From assembly GCA_030549205.1 (NCBI GenBank), contig JAUKTV010000003.1, positions 992,001 to 1,056,000 of the forward strand: 64,000 bases of DNA, read 5' to 3'. This document shows, one piece after another, positions 1 through 13,700 of the stretch; position 1 is the first letter of the stretch, and every line of letters starts with the position of its first letter. The stretch comes from Apiosordaria backusii (lineage: Eukaryota > Ascomycota > Sordariomycetes > Sordariales > Lasiosphaeriaceae). Position numbers and translations under genes: made by a program. Below the pieces are notes generated by a model, which was not told the DNA's origin, searched no databases, and saw nothing but the letters and a program-made list of their open reading frames with translations.

Positions 1-2733
1 TCTGTCTCAGTGAGTGAAACCTACGACAGAGAACATATCTCACAAGTACTTTGAGGCCATCTTGAGTCCTGAGATGACTGAGATATGCGGCTGGGTTGGC
101 TTGGAATCCTGACGCAGGCTTACTTATTGTTTCGGAAGGATATGACTCTCGTACTAGTCCGTCTTGCCATTCATAAGGCCAGCCTTGATAATGTCTGATG
201 ATTAGCTCTCATTATGAGCAACCTGATTCTAACTGTATGCCGCTACTGATATCCTGTTTCTTTCCCCATGAGCAAAGCTCTGATGATCTTGGAGTGTGAA
301 GCACTTCCAATCTTGTCTACCAAACTATTTCTGAAGCCCCTTTTCACTTCCTATCTGTCGTAAAGTCTACCAGGAAAGTAAACACGCAACAACAACTGAC
401 GACAATGATGACAGCCCCCAACCCCCAACACCACCTCTTTTTCCCTGCCAAAAGTGTGATGTGATACAATGTGATGTGGCACATCTCCCAAACCTCAGCC
501 CTGGCAAAGAATCATGCGATATCCTCATCATAAACGGACCACTTCCTTTCTGATCCTAGCCCCAGGATAAAAATACCCAGATAGCAGCAAGCCGTCATAA
601 TCCCGTCATAAACGAACCACTTCAACATCCATCCTCTTCTACTTCATTCAGTCTTACACGGAATTACTTCTTCAACAGTGCCAACAACAGGTGGTGATGC
701 CATCTCCTAACCCTCTCAGTACTTGCCAGCATCGTGAACCTCCCACAGTAAATCCCATGACAAACCTGACAGGTGTCAAACCTACCAGTCAAATGTCACC
801 GTCGCTTTCGCTTCCGTCCAGTTAGTTAGTCACTTTGTAGCATAGTAACCCCCTGGAGATAAACCTGTTGCTCACACCTTCATGACCGCCCGCCCGTTTC
901 AAAGCTCCTTCGGCACGACCAGCCGAGGAAAAAACCCATGGCTACCGGAAAGGAAGGGACCAAGCTGGACACACAACGGTCGTCGGAGGGAACCAATCCG
1001 CTGAGTCACTCACCTAGGCAATATCGTGTTCCCCCTCCTCCCCCCTGCTCACCGAAGGTGAGAAAGAGGTCTGACCGTTGACCGTGACCTGAACTTGTGA
1101 ACCGAACCAGCCTTGTCACCGGCCGTCCGGTTGGTTGCTTGGTTGGTTGCCCGGGTACGCCAGGGGAGCTCAAAAACAGGGCTGGCTGTCATTAATGGGA
1201 AAAAATTTTCTTTTCCACACCCACTCCTGCAATTCGTTGCCTGCCTGCCAGTCGTCCCGTCAGAACGGACGGATCCATCCCGATCTTTCTTTGCCTTCCT
1301 TCTGGTTCTTTTCTAGCGTCTCGTGTAGTGTAGCCTGTCTCCCCGGCTTGGTCGACCGTCTGGGTATTATCAAGGTGTTATAGCTCCGGGATTGACACCT
1401 CTTTGGGATGGATGACACCCGCCATGATCAACAAGAGACAAGAGAAAAAAAAAACGGTCAAGCAGCAAACAGTCCCGGCAGGCAGGGGAGTTTAGGCTTG
1501 TGGAGTTTTGGACGGTAAGACCGTGAAGCTCCACACGCATGTGGTGGACTGGTGGTGAGACCAAGGTGTGGACTTCCTCTTCTTACAATCGGGAAGCTTG
1601 TTGAACAATTTTTTAACAACTGCCTGTTCGGTAAACAAACCCGTGGGCACCGAGTTTGAGTTTTTTTACTCTTTTGGCTGTTTTGGGTTTGATACCTTAC
1701 GGAACAAGAGTGCAAAAGGACGGGTTCGCATCCCGAATAAAGCAGGCTGTTGTTCAAGAAGCCAAGGGAGGGATAACGAACGGCCTGAGCGCAAGGATGG
1801 TTGGCACCAGACCACACCACCATCATCAAAACCACACATCTTTTCTCTTGGGATCCGGGGTTTGGTGAGAATAAAAAAAATCGGCAGGATGGGGTTTTGT
1901 TGGTTAGCGTCTTCCCACACGTGTGGTATCAGAGACGTGTTCCCAGCGCAGGCAAGTCAAAAAAGTCACCTGCCCGACAGTCCATCCGCCTAGATTAGCG
2001 AAATATCGTGTTCCATGAATGTGGGATGAGCAGAAGGCAAGGTATGAGGACGCTGATAATCAGTGCCTGCACAAAATGAGGTCACAAAGTGAGAGTATAA
2101 TGTATGAGCGGCAGTGGTGCTGGGCAACGGGTGTCAAAAAACATCGCTCTCGCTACCGGCTCGCGAACATATGAGGGCCGGTTGGTGATGAAAAGGACAA
2201 ATAGAAAAGCCCAAATTTTACGAGCCGTTCTTCCCCGTCACATCCTCCCCCAGACTTTTCTTGAGTGGTTGCATTTGCACACGCACTGCATCGCATCGCA
2301 TCCGCTTTGCATCTCGCATCGCAATCCCCCCAGGCAATGAACCAAAAGACAACTAGAGCCACAACCAGAACTGTCAGGCGGCTGGGAAATCATCAGACAG
2401 GAAGGATTCTTCCCAACATTCTGGCGGGCTGTTGGCAAGCACAGAGCATTGCTGTTGAGCCCATGCTTCAGAACGATGACTCTCACTCTCACCAACCCCT
2501 AGGAAATACCGAGCATTCGGGCCTTTGAGGGATACCATAAAAAAATAGGTGGTATCAACGGGCGGGACGCGATTTCTCAGTGCAGATCGCGTTCACAGAG
2601 CAACTTGAAACGCGACTCCCAAAACATCGTTAGCTCCCATGCCCAGCCATTGCCCAGCCGGCTGTTCGTCCCAGGAGCGCGATGACAGCCTGACGCAGCA
2701 AACGGAGGAAGATGACGAAAAGGGAGCAGAGCC

Positions 2734-2754
2734 AAAAAAAAAAAAAAAAAAAAA
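2734..2754. repeat. Poly-A homopolymer, 21 A
   Basis: An uninterrupted run of 21 A lies in non-coding DNA. It could be a slipped homopolymer or the tail scar of a retroposed RNA, but no target-site duplication or adjoining retrogene was recognised, so simple slippage is the more economical reading. Confidence 0.9.
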
Positions 2755-2974
2755 TTGAAATTACCAATGAAGGCACAAGCGGGAAGCTTCCCCGGCCGGT
2801 CCCAAAGCAAGATATCCCCGTTTGGACGGTTGGAAATCATGATGATGATGACGACCACCGCTTGATGCAACATCAAGAGCCGACCAGGGGGCTCTGCTGT
2901 TAGGTAACCACCTTGCTGGAAATGCTTGCCCTGCGTGCGATCATTGGTGATGGTTGAAAGTGCATGAAAAGGCT

Positions 2975-3001
2975 TGGGCCTCGTGGGCCTCGTGGGCCTC
3001 G
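2975..3001. repeat. Short tandem repeat, 9-bp unit
   Basis: About three copies of a nonamer (GGGCCTCGT) stand in tandem in non-coding sequence. No function is apparent. Confidence 0.8.
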
Positions 3002-6000
3002 CTGGGCTTTGCTGGTGGTGATCCAGATTATCCTGGGCCCCATGTCAGCAAGGTTCCGTGATGCTTCCAGAAGCGTTCGCTGATGATGAGGTGCGTGCGC
3101 TTCTTTCAAGTGCTTGCAGAAATTTGAATGTCCGTGTCATTTGTTCAGCACCTGGTCGGCCCGTGCATGCGCCATGAGGATCCGCCCGTCCGGATTACTT
3201 CCCCGTCCTGACATCGCATTTAAACACCCAACACCAACGGCCAATTTCGAGGCCAGAGTTTGCTGTGCCCGTTGATGTGTGTTTGCGCTGATATCCCAAT
3301 GCAGCTATCAACATCTTGAGAGATGTCATCTGTTCGTCCTTTTTCTCTGCATCATTGCGACCTGCAGAAAACGATATGGGCAGTGGAGCTGGCGAACCGG
3401 GTGACCCGGGGGCAGGTGGCAGCCTTTGCAGAAATGGGCTTAGCCTCATCGCGGTTGATGTTCCGCTGGGTCTTCTGGAAATTTGGATCTGAGTTCTGGG
3501 CGACAGCTCGACAAATACCTGCTCCGTTTTGCTGATGGTCCATCCTCCTCCTAACGGAGGTCAGTCCAGGGATGCTGACAGAGGACCGTAATTTCCTGAC
3601 CACAAAACGGTCAAGCTTGTGCTGTTCTTCGCCAATCTTGAAATCGCAGCGAGATTGGGCTGATATGCGCCATCTGAGCTGTGGGATCAACACCACTGCC
3701 GATGTCTAGAACTGCCAGAAACATGGCTGCTGTCTCATACCATCATGCCAAAAAAACAGTTGACACGTTCCGGCCGCAAACATGGGCAGGCAAGAACCCT
3801 GAGCAGCTCTGCAGAGATGAGAAACATTGAGCTGTCAAATTGGCGATCCCTGGCCTGCGGAAGCACACATTCGGCCGTCACATGATGAGGCACAAATGCA
3901 ATGCCCAGCACAGGATGGCCTCAAGCTCTTTTGCAAGGTGACCAGTGCGGCACCGTGAGTGGATAGCCGTGGATGAATGGGAATCTTCCCTGAACCGCCA
4001 ATCTTCCCATCACGGGCCTGCATGACGGTGCATGGTCGATCTGAGCCTTCGTGTGGGCCGCTTGTCCCGATGCGCCGCACCAATCGCCCGACATAGCCAG
4101 AGTCAGCCCCGATCGAAATGCTGAGCAGCGTTGTTGCTGTGTCACTGGGTGTTTTCGTCGTGGAAGACGAGCAAGATCAAAAACTGACTTGTCATATGCA
4201 TCAGCAAGCTAAAGACGGGACCGACCGAGTGGGAGTTGCTGCAGCTCCCTCTTGTGTTGTGTGGTGTTCTGGGGTCTGCTGGGAGCTAATGCAGGAACAG
4301 AACCAGACCCCTGGGTAAACTCCGTCCTGTCGGCCGCTCACGCGTGGCAACAGCTCCTGCAAGGTACCGTATCAGCAACGGAGGCACCCGAGACTCTGGC
4401 GGGTGCAAAGTACCCAATACTTTGATCCCATCGTCTCACCAGAAAGGGGGCGAGCGGGGGCCGAAAACCTCAAACCATACCCTGCCAAGCCCATCCACCT
4501 GCCTCAGCTCACCACTTCTTCTCCGACAAGACCTGGCCGCAGGAGTGCCTGCCGATGGGATCCACAACACGTGTGAACTGCCCTGCGCCTTGCCATGGGG
4601 AGGTTCCCTTTGTCTGGGTCGATTCTCATCAGTTCGGTATCGACGAAGGCGCGCCCCTTTCTTGGAGGGGTGTGCATGAAGGCAAGGCTGCCCAAACGCC
4701 TTGCTCGCATCGCTGATTGGGATGGAGGAAAACGGTCGATATACCGTTGGGCAGCCAAACTGCCGCGTCATCCGTAACAGTTGTCATCTAGCGAAAACGG
4801 CAGAAATCCTCGAGGCTGATGGTACGGGGTACTACAACTGCCCTGTTGTACAGTGTACGTTCGTTCTATATCGTCCATTCTTTCCAGGTCAGCGCTGCAT
4901 GATGTCAGGCTGTAAGTCAAGTCGCCAGTCAAGGGCCGAGAGATGCAAGTAGAGTACATACGCAGCGTGGTCTTGAGCCTTGTGCAGATCATGGCACAAC
5001 AGCAACTATTTCCAGCAGACTGCACCGTGTCCCCAGAAATAGTGATGGGTGGTGAATAATTGCAGAAAATACGACGGCTGGCGACACAGTGTGCTCCCGT
5101 GCCCCTTGCATCGAGTGAGGGACAAGATGTATCTCCGCTGGGTTCACCTCGGTGTGTGCCCGTCATGTTTGATTGCAACATCTCATATCCATTACGCTGG
5201 ATGACAGCGAGCCGAGACCATCACCACCTTGTCGTGAAAAGAGGCTGCGCTTCGTTTCATGACCTGTGGAGGAGGAGGCCCCCACCTCGGCCCTCGGCGC
5301 TCTCGTGGCAGAAACGTGGGCTGGCGCTGGGGGTCCCAGAACGGGAGGTGAGATTGGCAGCATGGAAGGCTTCCAGAAGGTTTCTGCTGCAGCAGAAGCC
5401 TGATCGAAGCAGCCCGGCACTGCCAGCCAAGACGGATCGATCAGTTGGGGTCGATCCTTGGCTTCCCAGCACCGTTGGATTGCCCGTTTTTACCCAACAC
5501 TGCCACTGTGCCGGAATATCCAAAAAGTCCTACAGCATCGGAGCTTAGTTTGTGCGCCCCCGAGTAACGACTATGCTGCCGACAAGACCTGGTGCCCGAG
5601 ACTTCGTTAGTGGTGTTCAACTTTGTCCAACTTTGTGCCACCCATCTCAGACTCCATGATGATGATGCCTCGCTTCACTTGATGCGGGTGCGTGTGCGGG
5701 CGTGCAGAAACACAGGTGGGTTGGGATTGTCTCAGTTGCTTTTGTGCTCACCTGACCTACTGTCTCGGGCAGCTGTGTCGAGAGCGCGGAGCGAATTCAA
5801 TATATATAACTTGAATATATTCATCCCGCCAACTGACAGGCGGACGGGCGTTCGTGGGTCTCAAGGTCGTGATACTTGGCGATTCCTCCGTCGCCGTCCG
5901 TCGTTGCACAGCATCCGAAAACTACGTGCCCGCTGATATCTGCCCGAGGACGGGTTGGACACGATATTCAGCTGCCCTCATCTTTGCTGCTTGTTTGGAC

Positions 6001-7902
6001 GCCTCAAGTTCCCGCGTTCCGGCGGAGAGGAAAATAGGGGACAATAACACGCGTTAAGCAACGGGGGAAGGCCATCCACATCCCGAGCGATGCTGTTGTG
6101 CAAGCAAGTAACCTCCGCAGCTGCGTGCGTAGAGGATGTGGTACTTTGACGGTCTCAGACAAAAAACAGATACATCAAATTTTGCAGGAATTCTATCCAC
6201 CACATGCTTTTCTTTTCTTTGTAGTGAAGCATCCGAGCTGTAGCAACGGCGTTCTGTTGAAGGAAGCGGATATGCGACCCAGCTCCTCCTTTTGTGATCT
6301 TGCATGCGACGGAGCGGCGGATTGGGCATCACCGCATGGTTTTAGACGCTTGATTTGCGTCCCGGTGTTTCTTCCGGCTCCTCACCTTGAGTGTAGGGAG
6401 CCAACATCGTGAGCGCATGCCGGACCTCTTGCTTCTTTGACTCACCGCTCTATCACCGGCAGTTGGTGTGCTTCATGTGTTGAAACCCTCTTGCGTGCCC
6501 ATCACCAGCCACTGTGTTGCTTGACGCAAAATACATAGGACGTGAAAGCGACATCAATGACAAGTATTTCCGCATGGTGAGTCTTTTGACCAAGAGGGAG
6601 GTCCCTCGCGGCCGGGTAGCACACCGTAGGGAAACGGAGACTGTTCCGGTGTCACATCGCATAGCCCCTCAGCCCCGCCCCGTGCCTAGAGATATGTACA
6701 GCACTGGAAGTATAGCGCGCCAGGTTCGGTAAACATCCACCACACGCAGTAATATTCCCGGCTGGTGGTGCGCGCCCACGACTCGTGTGTCAGTCATCCT
6801 TCCGTTCGGACCGCACCGAGAGCGCTTGGTTAGAAACACTCAACGGCCATGGCTGACGACCTGATGACAATTATGTGATGCAACAGATAAAATAATATGG
6901 CTGCCTTGAGTCCTGAGGCGACTGAAGCTGCGGCGCCTACTTCACAGCCCTCAGCTGAGTCATCAGCCCTCGTGCGTATTATGTGCTGCAGGAACCTGGA
7001 AGTCCGGGGGCAGGTATCGGCATTGCATGCCATCTTCCGATCTGCTCGACCTTGGCTCTTCGGATCCGGCCCTGGGGCGGGCGGCGTTGAAGAAGCAGTG
7101 GGGGGTGTTCCAGTTCGACCGACTGGGCAGCAACCAGCAGCGGATGCAGCAATATGCAAGGCCAGCTAGACAGTTTTGCCTATCAACCAGGCCATGGCAG
7201 ATGCGACTTGTTGCACGATGCAAGCACGTCGAGGCTCTCCGAGGCAAGATTGGCGCCCGGATTTAATAGTCTGGAGAGAGCATCGAAACGTTCCGATGGC
7301 ATCGGACAGAGGAGCTGCCCCGGACGCATGGCATGGCATGCAGGTAGACTGGTCTTGACTCCGCAGGTCTCTTCAATCAGTGAGGTGAGGTGTTCGCGGT
7401 ATGCACGATGATGACAACATGCCCCGCGACGTTGGCCATGTTGCAACCTGGGGCTCTTCTCGGGGGCCCTTCCTGAGGCTCCCCCGCCATGGAGTCAAGG
7501 CTGAGGAGGTCTTTTCTGCTGGTTTGCATCTGTCGGCCGAATGGTGGTTGTTGACCCGAAAGCTCGTGGTTGAGTGGTCCATTGCTATCCGGGGCTACCG
7601 ATCTGGCCAAGAAGTCGATAGGCCAAGGTGCCATGTACAACCACAAGACGTGGACCCCAAGTTAGCCAACACTATGGGCAGTGGGCGACGTCGCTATCAG
7701 GTGTGGCCCTAATAATAGGAATATATCTGATGCAGTGCCACGACGACCAGCAGGTTGGAAAAGAGCCTATTATGTGGTGCACAGATGCATGGATGGATCT
7801 TCCGGGGGATGGGTCTCGAGTATGACGGCACCTCACTGGTTCCGAGCTAGGAGCGCAACCCGACTTGTTTTGCGCGCCATGCTTCGGCGATCCGCCTTTA
7901 AA

Positions 7903-7980
7903 GGTGGTGTGTGGTGTGTGGTGTGTGGTGTATGGTGTATGGCATCGTATGGTGTGCGGTGTCTGGTGGGTGTAGTGGTG
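7903..7980. repeat. GGTGT-type minisatellite
   Basis: Degenerate GGTGT/GGTGTAT units run for about 78 bp. They create a Thr/His/Pro-rich open frame on the minus strand that should not be taken for a protein. The G-rich strand has many GG steps, but no run of four GGG tracts, so a stable G-quadruplex is not evident. Confidence 0.85.
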
Positions 7981-10302
7981 AAGCTTTGCTGGCGCTTATC
8001 TGATGTGGGCCTTTTTGGAGATTTTGGAGATTTGGAGTGTCTGGAGTCTTGTCGTTGGGGAGGGAGAGAGGGGCCCAGGCGTGACAAGAAATGTGGGCAA
8101 ACGAATCGAGGCCTTTGGGAGACATGTGTGTCCAACAGTAGTTCTCTGTATGGTGGTGGGTGTGTGATTGTGATGACATGATATGACAGCCTAAGGTCAA
8201 AGCAAACGGACGGCGCAATCCAAGACACACAAAAGCGAGAAAAAGACAGGTGCCCGTGTGAATCTGATTGCTCAAAGGACGCAAAGAAAGCAACCACAAA
8301 AAGTTTTTTTGTGAAATTGCGCGGAGACATTTTGCAACACCTGGAACGGAAGCCGCAGTCCGTTGCTGTCAGCCACTTCCATCTCTCTGTACCAAGCTTG
8401 CTCCTTCCAGGTGATCCTGATAGGGACAGTACCAGGTAAGTAACAGCTCAAAGTTCGACTTCGTAATCATTTGTACGAGTGAGTGAGCGAACTCGGTCGG
8501 AATCAGCTCTGCAGACACAGCCTCCGGGGTCTGTACGCAGCGCACCCGACGTCGCCCGTTGCTAGGCAAATACCTTACATCGGCCGTCATCTTGTCTCCT
8601 CTTGCTGCGCATTCGCATCGCATTGCAGCGACAACGAGTAAGTGCAGTAAGTAATGCACATTTGTCCAGAAGTATGTGTGTGGCTCGTGGGATGACGCCT
8701 TTTTTTTTTTAGGGTTATGGGGCCGACTTTGATGTATGTACGACGGATTAGGAACGCATGTGGCTTGTGTATCCCCAATCTCACTTGGGTCATCGACACT
8801 CTTTTCCCCTTTCATCACATGTCCATCCTGATGGGGGAAGCAGTGGACGTGCACCCGCCTGCAAATGCAACTGCACCTCCCGCTGGTTCCTGGATTGCAG
8901 CGCTGCCGTCCCAGTAAGATTCCGCGTCCCGTCAAGCCTCTTTTTTCTTTTCTTTTTCTGTTTGTTGCTTGTGCTGATCTGTTGGGAAATTTTCTCTACT
9001 CGGCCAATCTGTGTGCTCACGGCCCTTCGAACGAACATCAATGCCAACAGAGCCGGGCCGAGAATAAGAAAATAGGAGAGAGAAGAAGTGTCAAGTCAAA
9101 CGAACGGGGTATCATCTGAAAAGTCCACGGGCTGCAATACGTCGGGTTGCGACTGTGCTCCCGTGCCGCTTCTAGTTCAACCCGATAGTTCCTGTCCACC
9201 AAACAAGAAAGACGATGCCATGTCTTGTTGATGTCTTGTCATCGTCGCTATGGTCGTTGTCTGGAGATGGCTCGACACTGTGGCTTTGACGGCCGCCTTG
9301 GTGCCCACAGTGTCGCACGCTCACAGGATGCCGTTTTCCCCAGCTGCCAGCGGTACATGGTACGTGTGTCCTCACGTTGAGCTCTCCATTGCTAGTATTT
9401 GCTCTCAGTGTTTGGGAGCTGCTGTAGGTGGGCCCACCACGGGACCCCTGACGTGGGAAATCCGCCGAGCCTGTCCGCTGGGATCCTGAAATGGCAGCAT
9501 CCCGGCCCCAGAAGTCTTGTGGAACTTGACAGGCCTTGGTCAGAAAAGGGGGACAACGGTGTCAGTTTCTGGCAACGGTACGGCTCCACGCCGCTTTGGG
9601 TCGAAACGGAGCTGCCCAGGGGTAGCATGCATGGGTACATGGAATACCAGGTCACTCGGTACCTTTGGGTGCCAGGGAGGTGTGCAATTCAACGCCAACG
9701 CCAGGCCCGGGGGGAGCAAGGGCAGGGCACCCAGGGAAAAATAGGTTCCTCTCATTATTCCCTTCTGTCCCAGCAATCCCATCCTTCATTATAAGACCAA
9801 AGGGCCCCCTTCCCCATTCCGAACATTTTCTTGGATTCCTATCATCACACACCTCACCCTCTTCTTTTGGCACAGGCTCCTTCTTCCTGCCTCTGACTCC
9901 GGTCTCTTGTCACGTCGCAGCCAACTCTACACTCCTGCAGGCTGATAGCTGAAACTACTGCACGACCGACAGCCCTCACTTAATACAACTCACCTCCCTC
10001 GGCTAGACGACTTGAGAGAAACAAGTATTTCGAGGAACCACAGAGAAGTTGACGAGCTTGCCTCTGGATTGTCACATACTGCGCCTCACTCGGAAAACCA
10101 ACCGTTACCACCGAGACTGCATATTGGTTGCTTTCGGTGTCGCTCCTAGCGCCATACATAAATCGCCATCAGCACCCCCTGACCTGACTGGAGGACGGTA
10201 CCAACTGGTGCTGCATACGATTCGGCAGAACACAACGCTCCCTTGCATCGTCATCGCCTCAACCGCTTCATCAGTCCATCGCCCGACGAGGACTCCCACA
10301 CT

Positions 10303-10468
10303 GTGAGTCACCTGCTTCTTTTCGAGAATTAATTTCCCCGTGGGTTGCGACGCTTGGCTGTCGGTGCCTTGGCTCCCGAGACGTGCAACACCATTTCCCC
10401 CTGGTCTATATATACCGCCTGTGGTGCGGCACAGAAAAACCAAACTTGCTAACATGGCGCTGTGTCAG
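10303..10468 (+). other. Probable 5'-leader intron of the small gene at 10.5 kb
   Basis: The donor GTGAGT, the branch site GCTAAC and the acceptor TGTCAG about 15 nt further on form a textbook fungal intron of 166 nt. It ends 35 nt before an ATG in a good context (ACAATG). The upstream exon lies in a TC-rich tract typical of fungal leaders. Position and signals together suggest a spliced 5' untranslated leader and a plus-strand transcript starting around 9.9-10.2 kb. Confidence 0.5.
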
Positions 10469-10503
10469 CTTCGAGCCCGCTCTTCATATCCCACACATTC
10501 ACA

Positions 10504-10788
10504 ATGATTGTCAGAGAGTCAGAACCTCACGCCAACTTCGGCCGCGGTGCCTACGACACCACAGGCGTACCAAAGCCTCCTCCGCCCAAGCCTCGGTAAA
10601 GACGGTCCTGTCAAGTGTCAACTGAGAGATCAGCTGCAACATACATTATGCGCATCCATGGATCCACGCCAATGGCATGGTCGCAACACGGCCCAATCGA
10701 TTTCCCTTGCAGATGCAGAGACGGCAGCGATCATTCAAACGGTTCGCAGCAATGCGGTGCACATCCATTCAATCTCGATCCATCCTGA
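10504..10788 (+). CDS. Candidate very small protein, 31 aa unspliced or 55 aa spliced
   Basis: Not recognised. An ATG 35 nt behind a strong leader intron opens a frame of 31 codons (stop 10597-10599). Its product has a charged start, a central NFGRGAYDTTG segment and a KPPPPKP tail. A donor GTAAAG begins inside the penultimate codon region at 10596. Using the acceptor CCCTTGCAG at 10712 gives exons 10504-10595 and 10713-10788, encoding 55 residues that end in a Cys/Ser/Asn-rich stretch. That 117-nt intron lacks a good branch site near its 3' end, so the unspliced form is equally possible. There is no signal peptide or membrane segment. The GRG core faintly recalls the glycine-rich repeats of DUF3602 proteins, but this is not enough for a family call. 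Confidence 0.38.
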
Positions 10789-13700
10789 GGAGGAGCGACT
10801 ATTTTTTTTTATCACACGATATCAGCTTTAATCACGTCTGTACCACAACATTACCACCTTCACACCCCTTACTCTTCACCTAATGGGCGATCTCGCATTC
10901 CTCTACATCATTTTAATCACCATTCCTTACACATGATACATTTAACGGCTCAGTGCCACTTGCTTCCCAGCAGCAAGTAAGGGAAGAGGAAAACGGGAGG
11001 CTTCATTCCGGATCTTTTTTTTTTGTCGGGCTGCGCGGCGTTCAGATATATAGATGGGTCGGTTTTTTCCAGGTTTATACGGCGGCTTCCTCACTTACCA
11101 CTCTCATCGACCTGATCCGCCTAATATGCCGTCACAGGCACACTACGGCTCAGCGATCGCTTTTGTGGGGGTTTGTTTTTGGGAGTCATGATATGGGATA
11201 TTTGGGATAAAGGAGGCACAACGTGCGCTTGCAGCAAGAGTTTAAAAAGGGTCGGGAATTTTTTGGCTGGTTTTGGGACGGAAATAGGGAACGGCCGGAA
11301 AAGAACTGATTCGCATATAGACTCTTTGCATTTGTTTTGTTTATCACTTGTATTTTTTCTTTCTTTTCTCTTTCTTGGCGACTTTGTCTACCTCACGGGG
11401 GCAGGCGTCTACACTCGACGACACACATTTCCTTTCACTCTGTCATCACCACCTGTACACAAGCGGAGGAGTTTTATTTTTTTTCACTTCGGCCACGAAG
11501 GGTTCTGGGCTGGGTCCGGTTCGCAAAGATACCCCCCATGGTTTTTTCTCTACACTATTTTAGACATGTATATTATACGATGGCTTCACAGCCAGCCCAG
11601 CCGACACCGGCTGGGTTTCAGGATCTGGAAAAAGAACATGGATTCAACCTCTTACTTTTGGCTCTTATCATTGCTTGTGACCATTGCAACATCCCCAACC
11701 AAGACGACAAGGGCAAAATCTGACCAAGACGGTTTTCGATATGTTATCAACATCGATATCATGAAACAGGGGTGCCAGCTGAGAAGAAGCATCGCGTAGC
11801 GATAGTCGTCATACCCGGGCAACCAGGGCAAGCACCTCCGAGGAAACACGCGAGTCATTTTTCGATCAATGCCCCCTTTTTTGCTGTGTTACCTGCTCAA
11901 CCGGGCAGTCAACACGACGATGACAACAACCTCTCGATGACACCGAAAACACAAACCCCCACTCATATCACGAGCCATGCTACTCAGCCCTATACACATA
12001 TTCTTCTCTCACCGAACAAATGGAATATTCTGAAACGCCCCCGCATAACCCGCAGCGCCGCCGGGAGTCCCGCGGGGAGTCCGCGGGGGTGTGTGGATGT
12101 GGGCGGGCGGACGGGATTAGTCGGGTCTACTGCGTATCTGTAGTGTTAAATCCGGAAAATTCGAAAATAATCGTCACTCTGACTGATACTGATATGCCCG
12201 TCTCCTGAGTAATGGAGGCTATGTTTGTGCAGGGGAGTCATACCGAACATGAAAGATCCAAAAAGGGTATGTATGTAGAGATTCCCCAACAAAAACAACC
12301 AATCAACAGCCACAAAGAAACCGGAAACCAATCGTATGTACAGACAACGACCCGTCCCTTCCACTGGGATCGCTCCCCGAGAACCGAGAACGGTCCCGGC
12401 GGCCAACCCACTGCGCAGCCGACCCGACTGCTCGGACTCACCGTTGAACATTCTTCTCCATTCATATCAAAGTAGAAAAATCAAATGCCGACGTCATGTC
12501 TCCTGCTTTGTGTTCTCTCTTTCCAGGAACCAACGGACTGCATGAATACAAGCACAAATAGGTTCCGAGCGAATGATGGGATTGGATCGGTCGTAAATGA
12601 CCCGGAAAAGCACTTTTGTTCTTCCATTTTCTTACAGGACTGGAACTTTGCTGACCGGTAGAAAAGTCCGAAGGTTCCGAATGGATATGTCTGTACATAT
12701 ATATGTGTCCCGGCAGTGTGGCTCGGTGCGGATACGTAAGTTAGGCAAAGCAAGGCAAGGCAAGGCAAGGTACGTTACATGCATGTACATATGGTCGGCC
12801 CATCACCTTTTTCATGCATGGTGACCCAAAGCAGTAGTGTACAGTAGTCACAAAAAGGTGGACTTTTACTGTGATGGATATGCGGGCTTACATACACACA
12901 CAGTGTACATAACATGATGACAAAAGTGTAGGTAGTGTAGTGTATGATTGTACGGCAAAGTAGCCTCAGGGTGGTTGTAATGGTGGACGGTAGAATGTTC
13001 TATGAAGGATGAGAAATGCAAGTCACACACACGTACACTGCCGATGGGGGAATGGGTGGTGTTTGTACTACTTGTAGGTGGTGGGACATAGTCTGTATGT
13101 ATTGACGGCACAGCACAGTCAGAATGTGAGGTTGCTTTCCGGTGAGGAAAAGTAGGGTTACACAACCAGGCAGGCTTCTACCGCTGCCCTTTCAGCCATG
13201 AGGGCCAAATTTATCCAAACCACGTTTTTTTCATGTTGCTGTGCCGGTTGGGGACTTTCGTTTCTCTTAAGGGAGGTGGGTGGTTGCACGAACCAGAGTT
13301 GGTGTATGGATATGTGCGTGATATTGACGAGCACGAGCAGCAACCTGGAAAGTCAGGGGAGGTGAGAAGGAGGATGACGGCAGTATGGCAACGCGGTCGA
13401 TTTCTCATCTTCTCTTGCAGGCTCACTTGCATCTTGCAGCTAGGTAGCAACATTATTCTTTGAGGGCAGCGTTGTTTGAGATAGATCTGAGAAGTCCAAC
13501 TTACAAATTGCAGGGGTAGCAAACGGGCAACGTCCATTTTCGGACCCAGGACTGTGGACCTGGGTCGGCCTCGTGCAGTTTCCCTTTGCTGCAAGATGCA
13601 CCGGGAAAGGCCGCCGGGTGGGGTGTCCAAGATGCTGGGCTCGAGAGAGAAAACTGCCCCCACTCACATCTCTCTTTCATAAAGAAGAAACAAACGAATG

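Larger units (their letters stand above)
1..9800. other. Gene-poor stretch, no supported gene
   Basis: No reading frame here combines an ATG, protein-like composition and matching splice signals. Frames of 100-190 codons exist on both strands, but they overlap one another and cross homopolymers and simple repeats. The sequence alternates between pyrimidine-rich tracts and GT/GA-rich stretches, as long fungal intergenic regions do. No tRNA cloverleaf, 5S rRNA or long direct repeat was recognised. Small unspliced genes or long non-coding RNAs cannot be excluded from sequence alone. Confidence 0.6.

Noticed and set aside
1715..1745. T-arm-like hairpin GGGTTCGCATCCC
   Set aside because: No matching acceptor, D or anticodon arms are found upstream, so it is not a tRNA gene.
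6897..7169. 90-codon ATG frame starting MAALSPEATEAA
   Set aside because: Its first 25 residues look protein-like and a GTGCGT donor follows, but no matching acceptor or second exon could be found and the rest is low quality.
7833..8330. 165-codon minus-strand frame
   Set aside because: Open because it runs through the GGTGT minisatellite; the composition is the repeat translated, and part of it is open in two frames at once.
8369..8935. 188-codon minus-strand frame
   Set aside because: No motif, mixed Cys/His/Arg composition, crosses a T homopolymer, and no start context; treated as chance.
11173..11799. 208-codon frame and a 47-residue ATG frame at 11580 inside the same region
   Set aside because: The long frame begins with TTG in a T-rich tract and reads as Phe/Ser/Leu-rich noise. 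The short one has a fair start context but no splice or family support.
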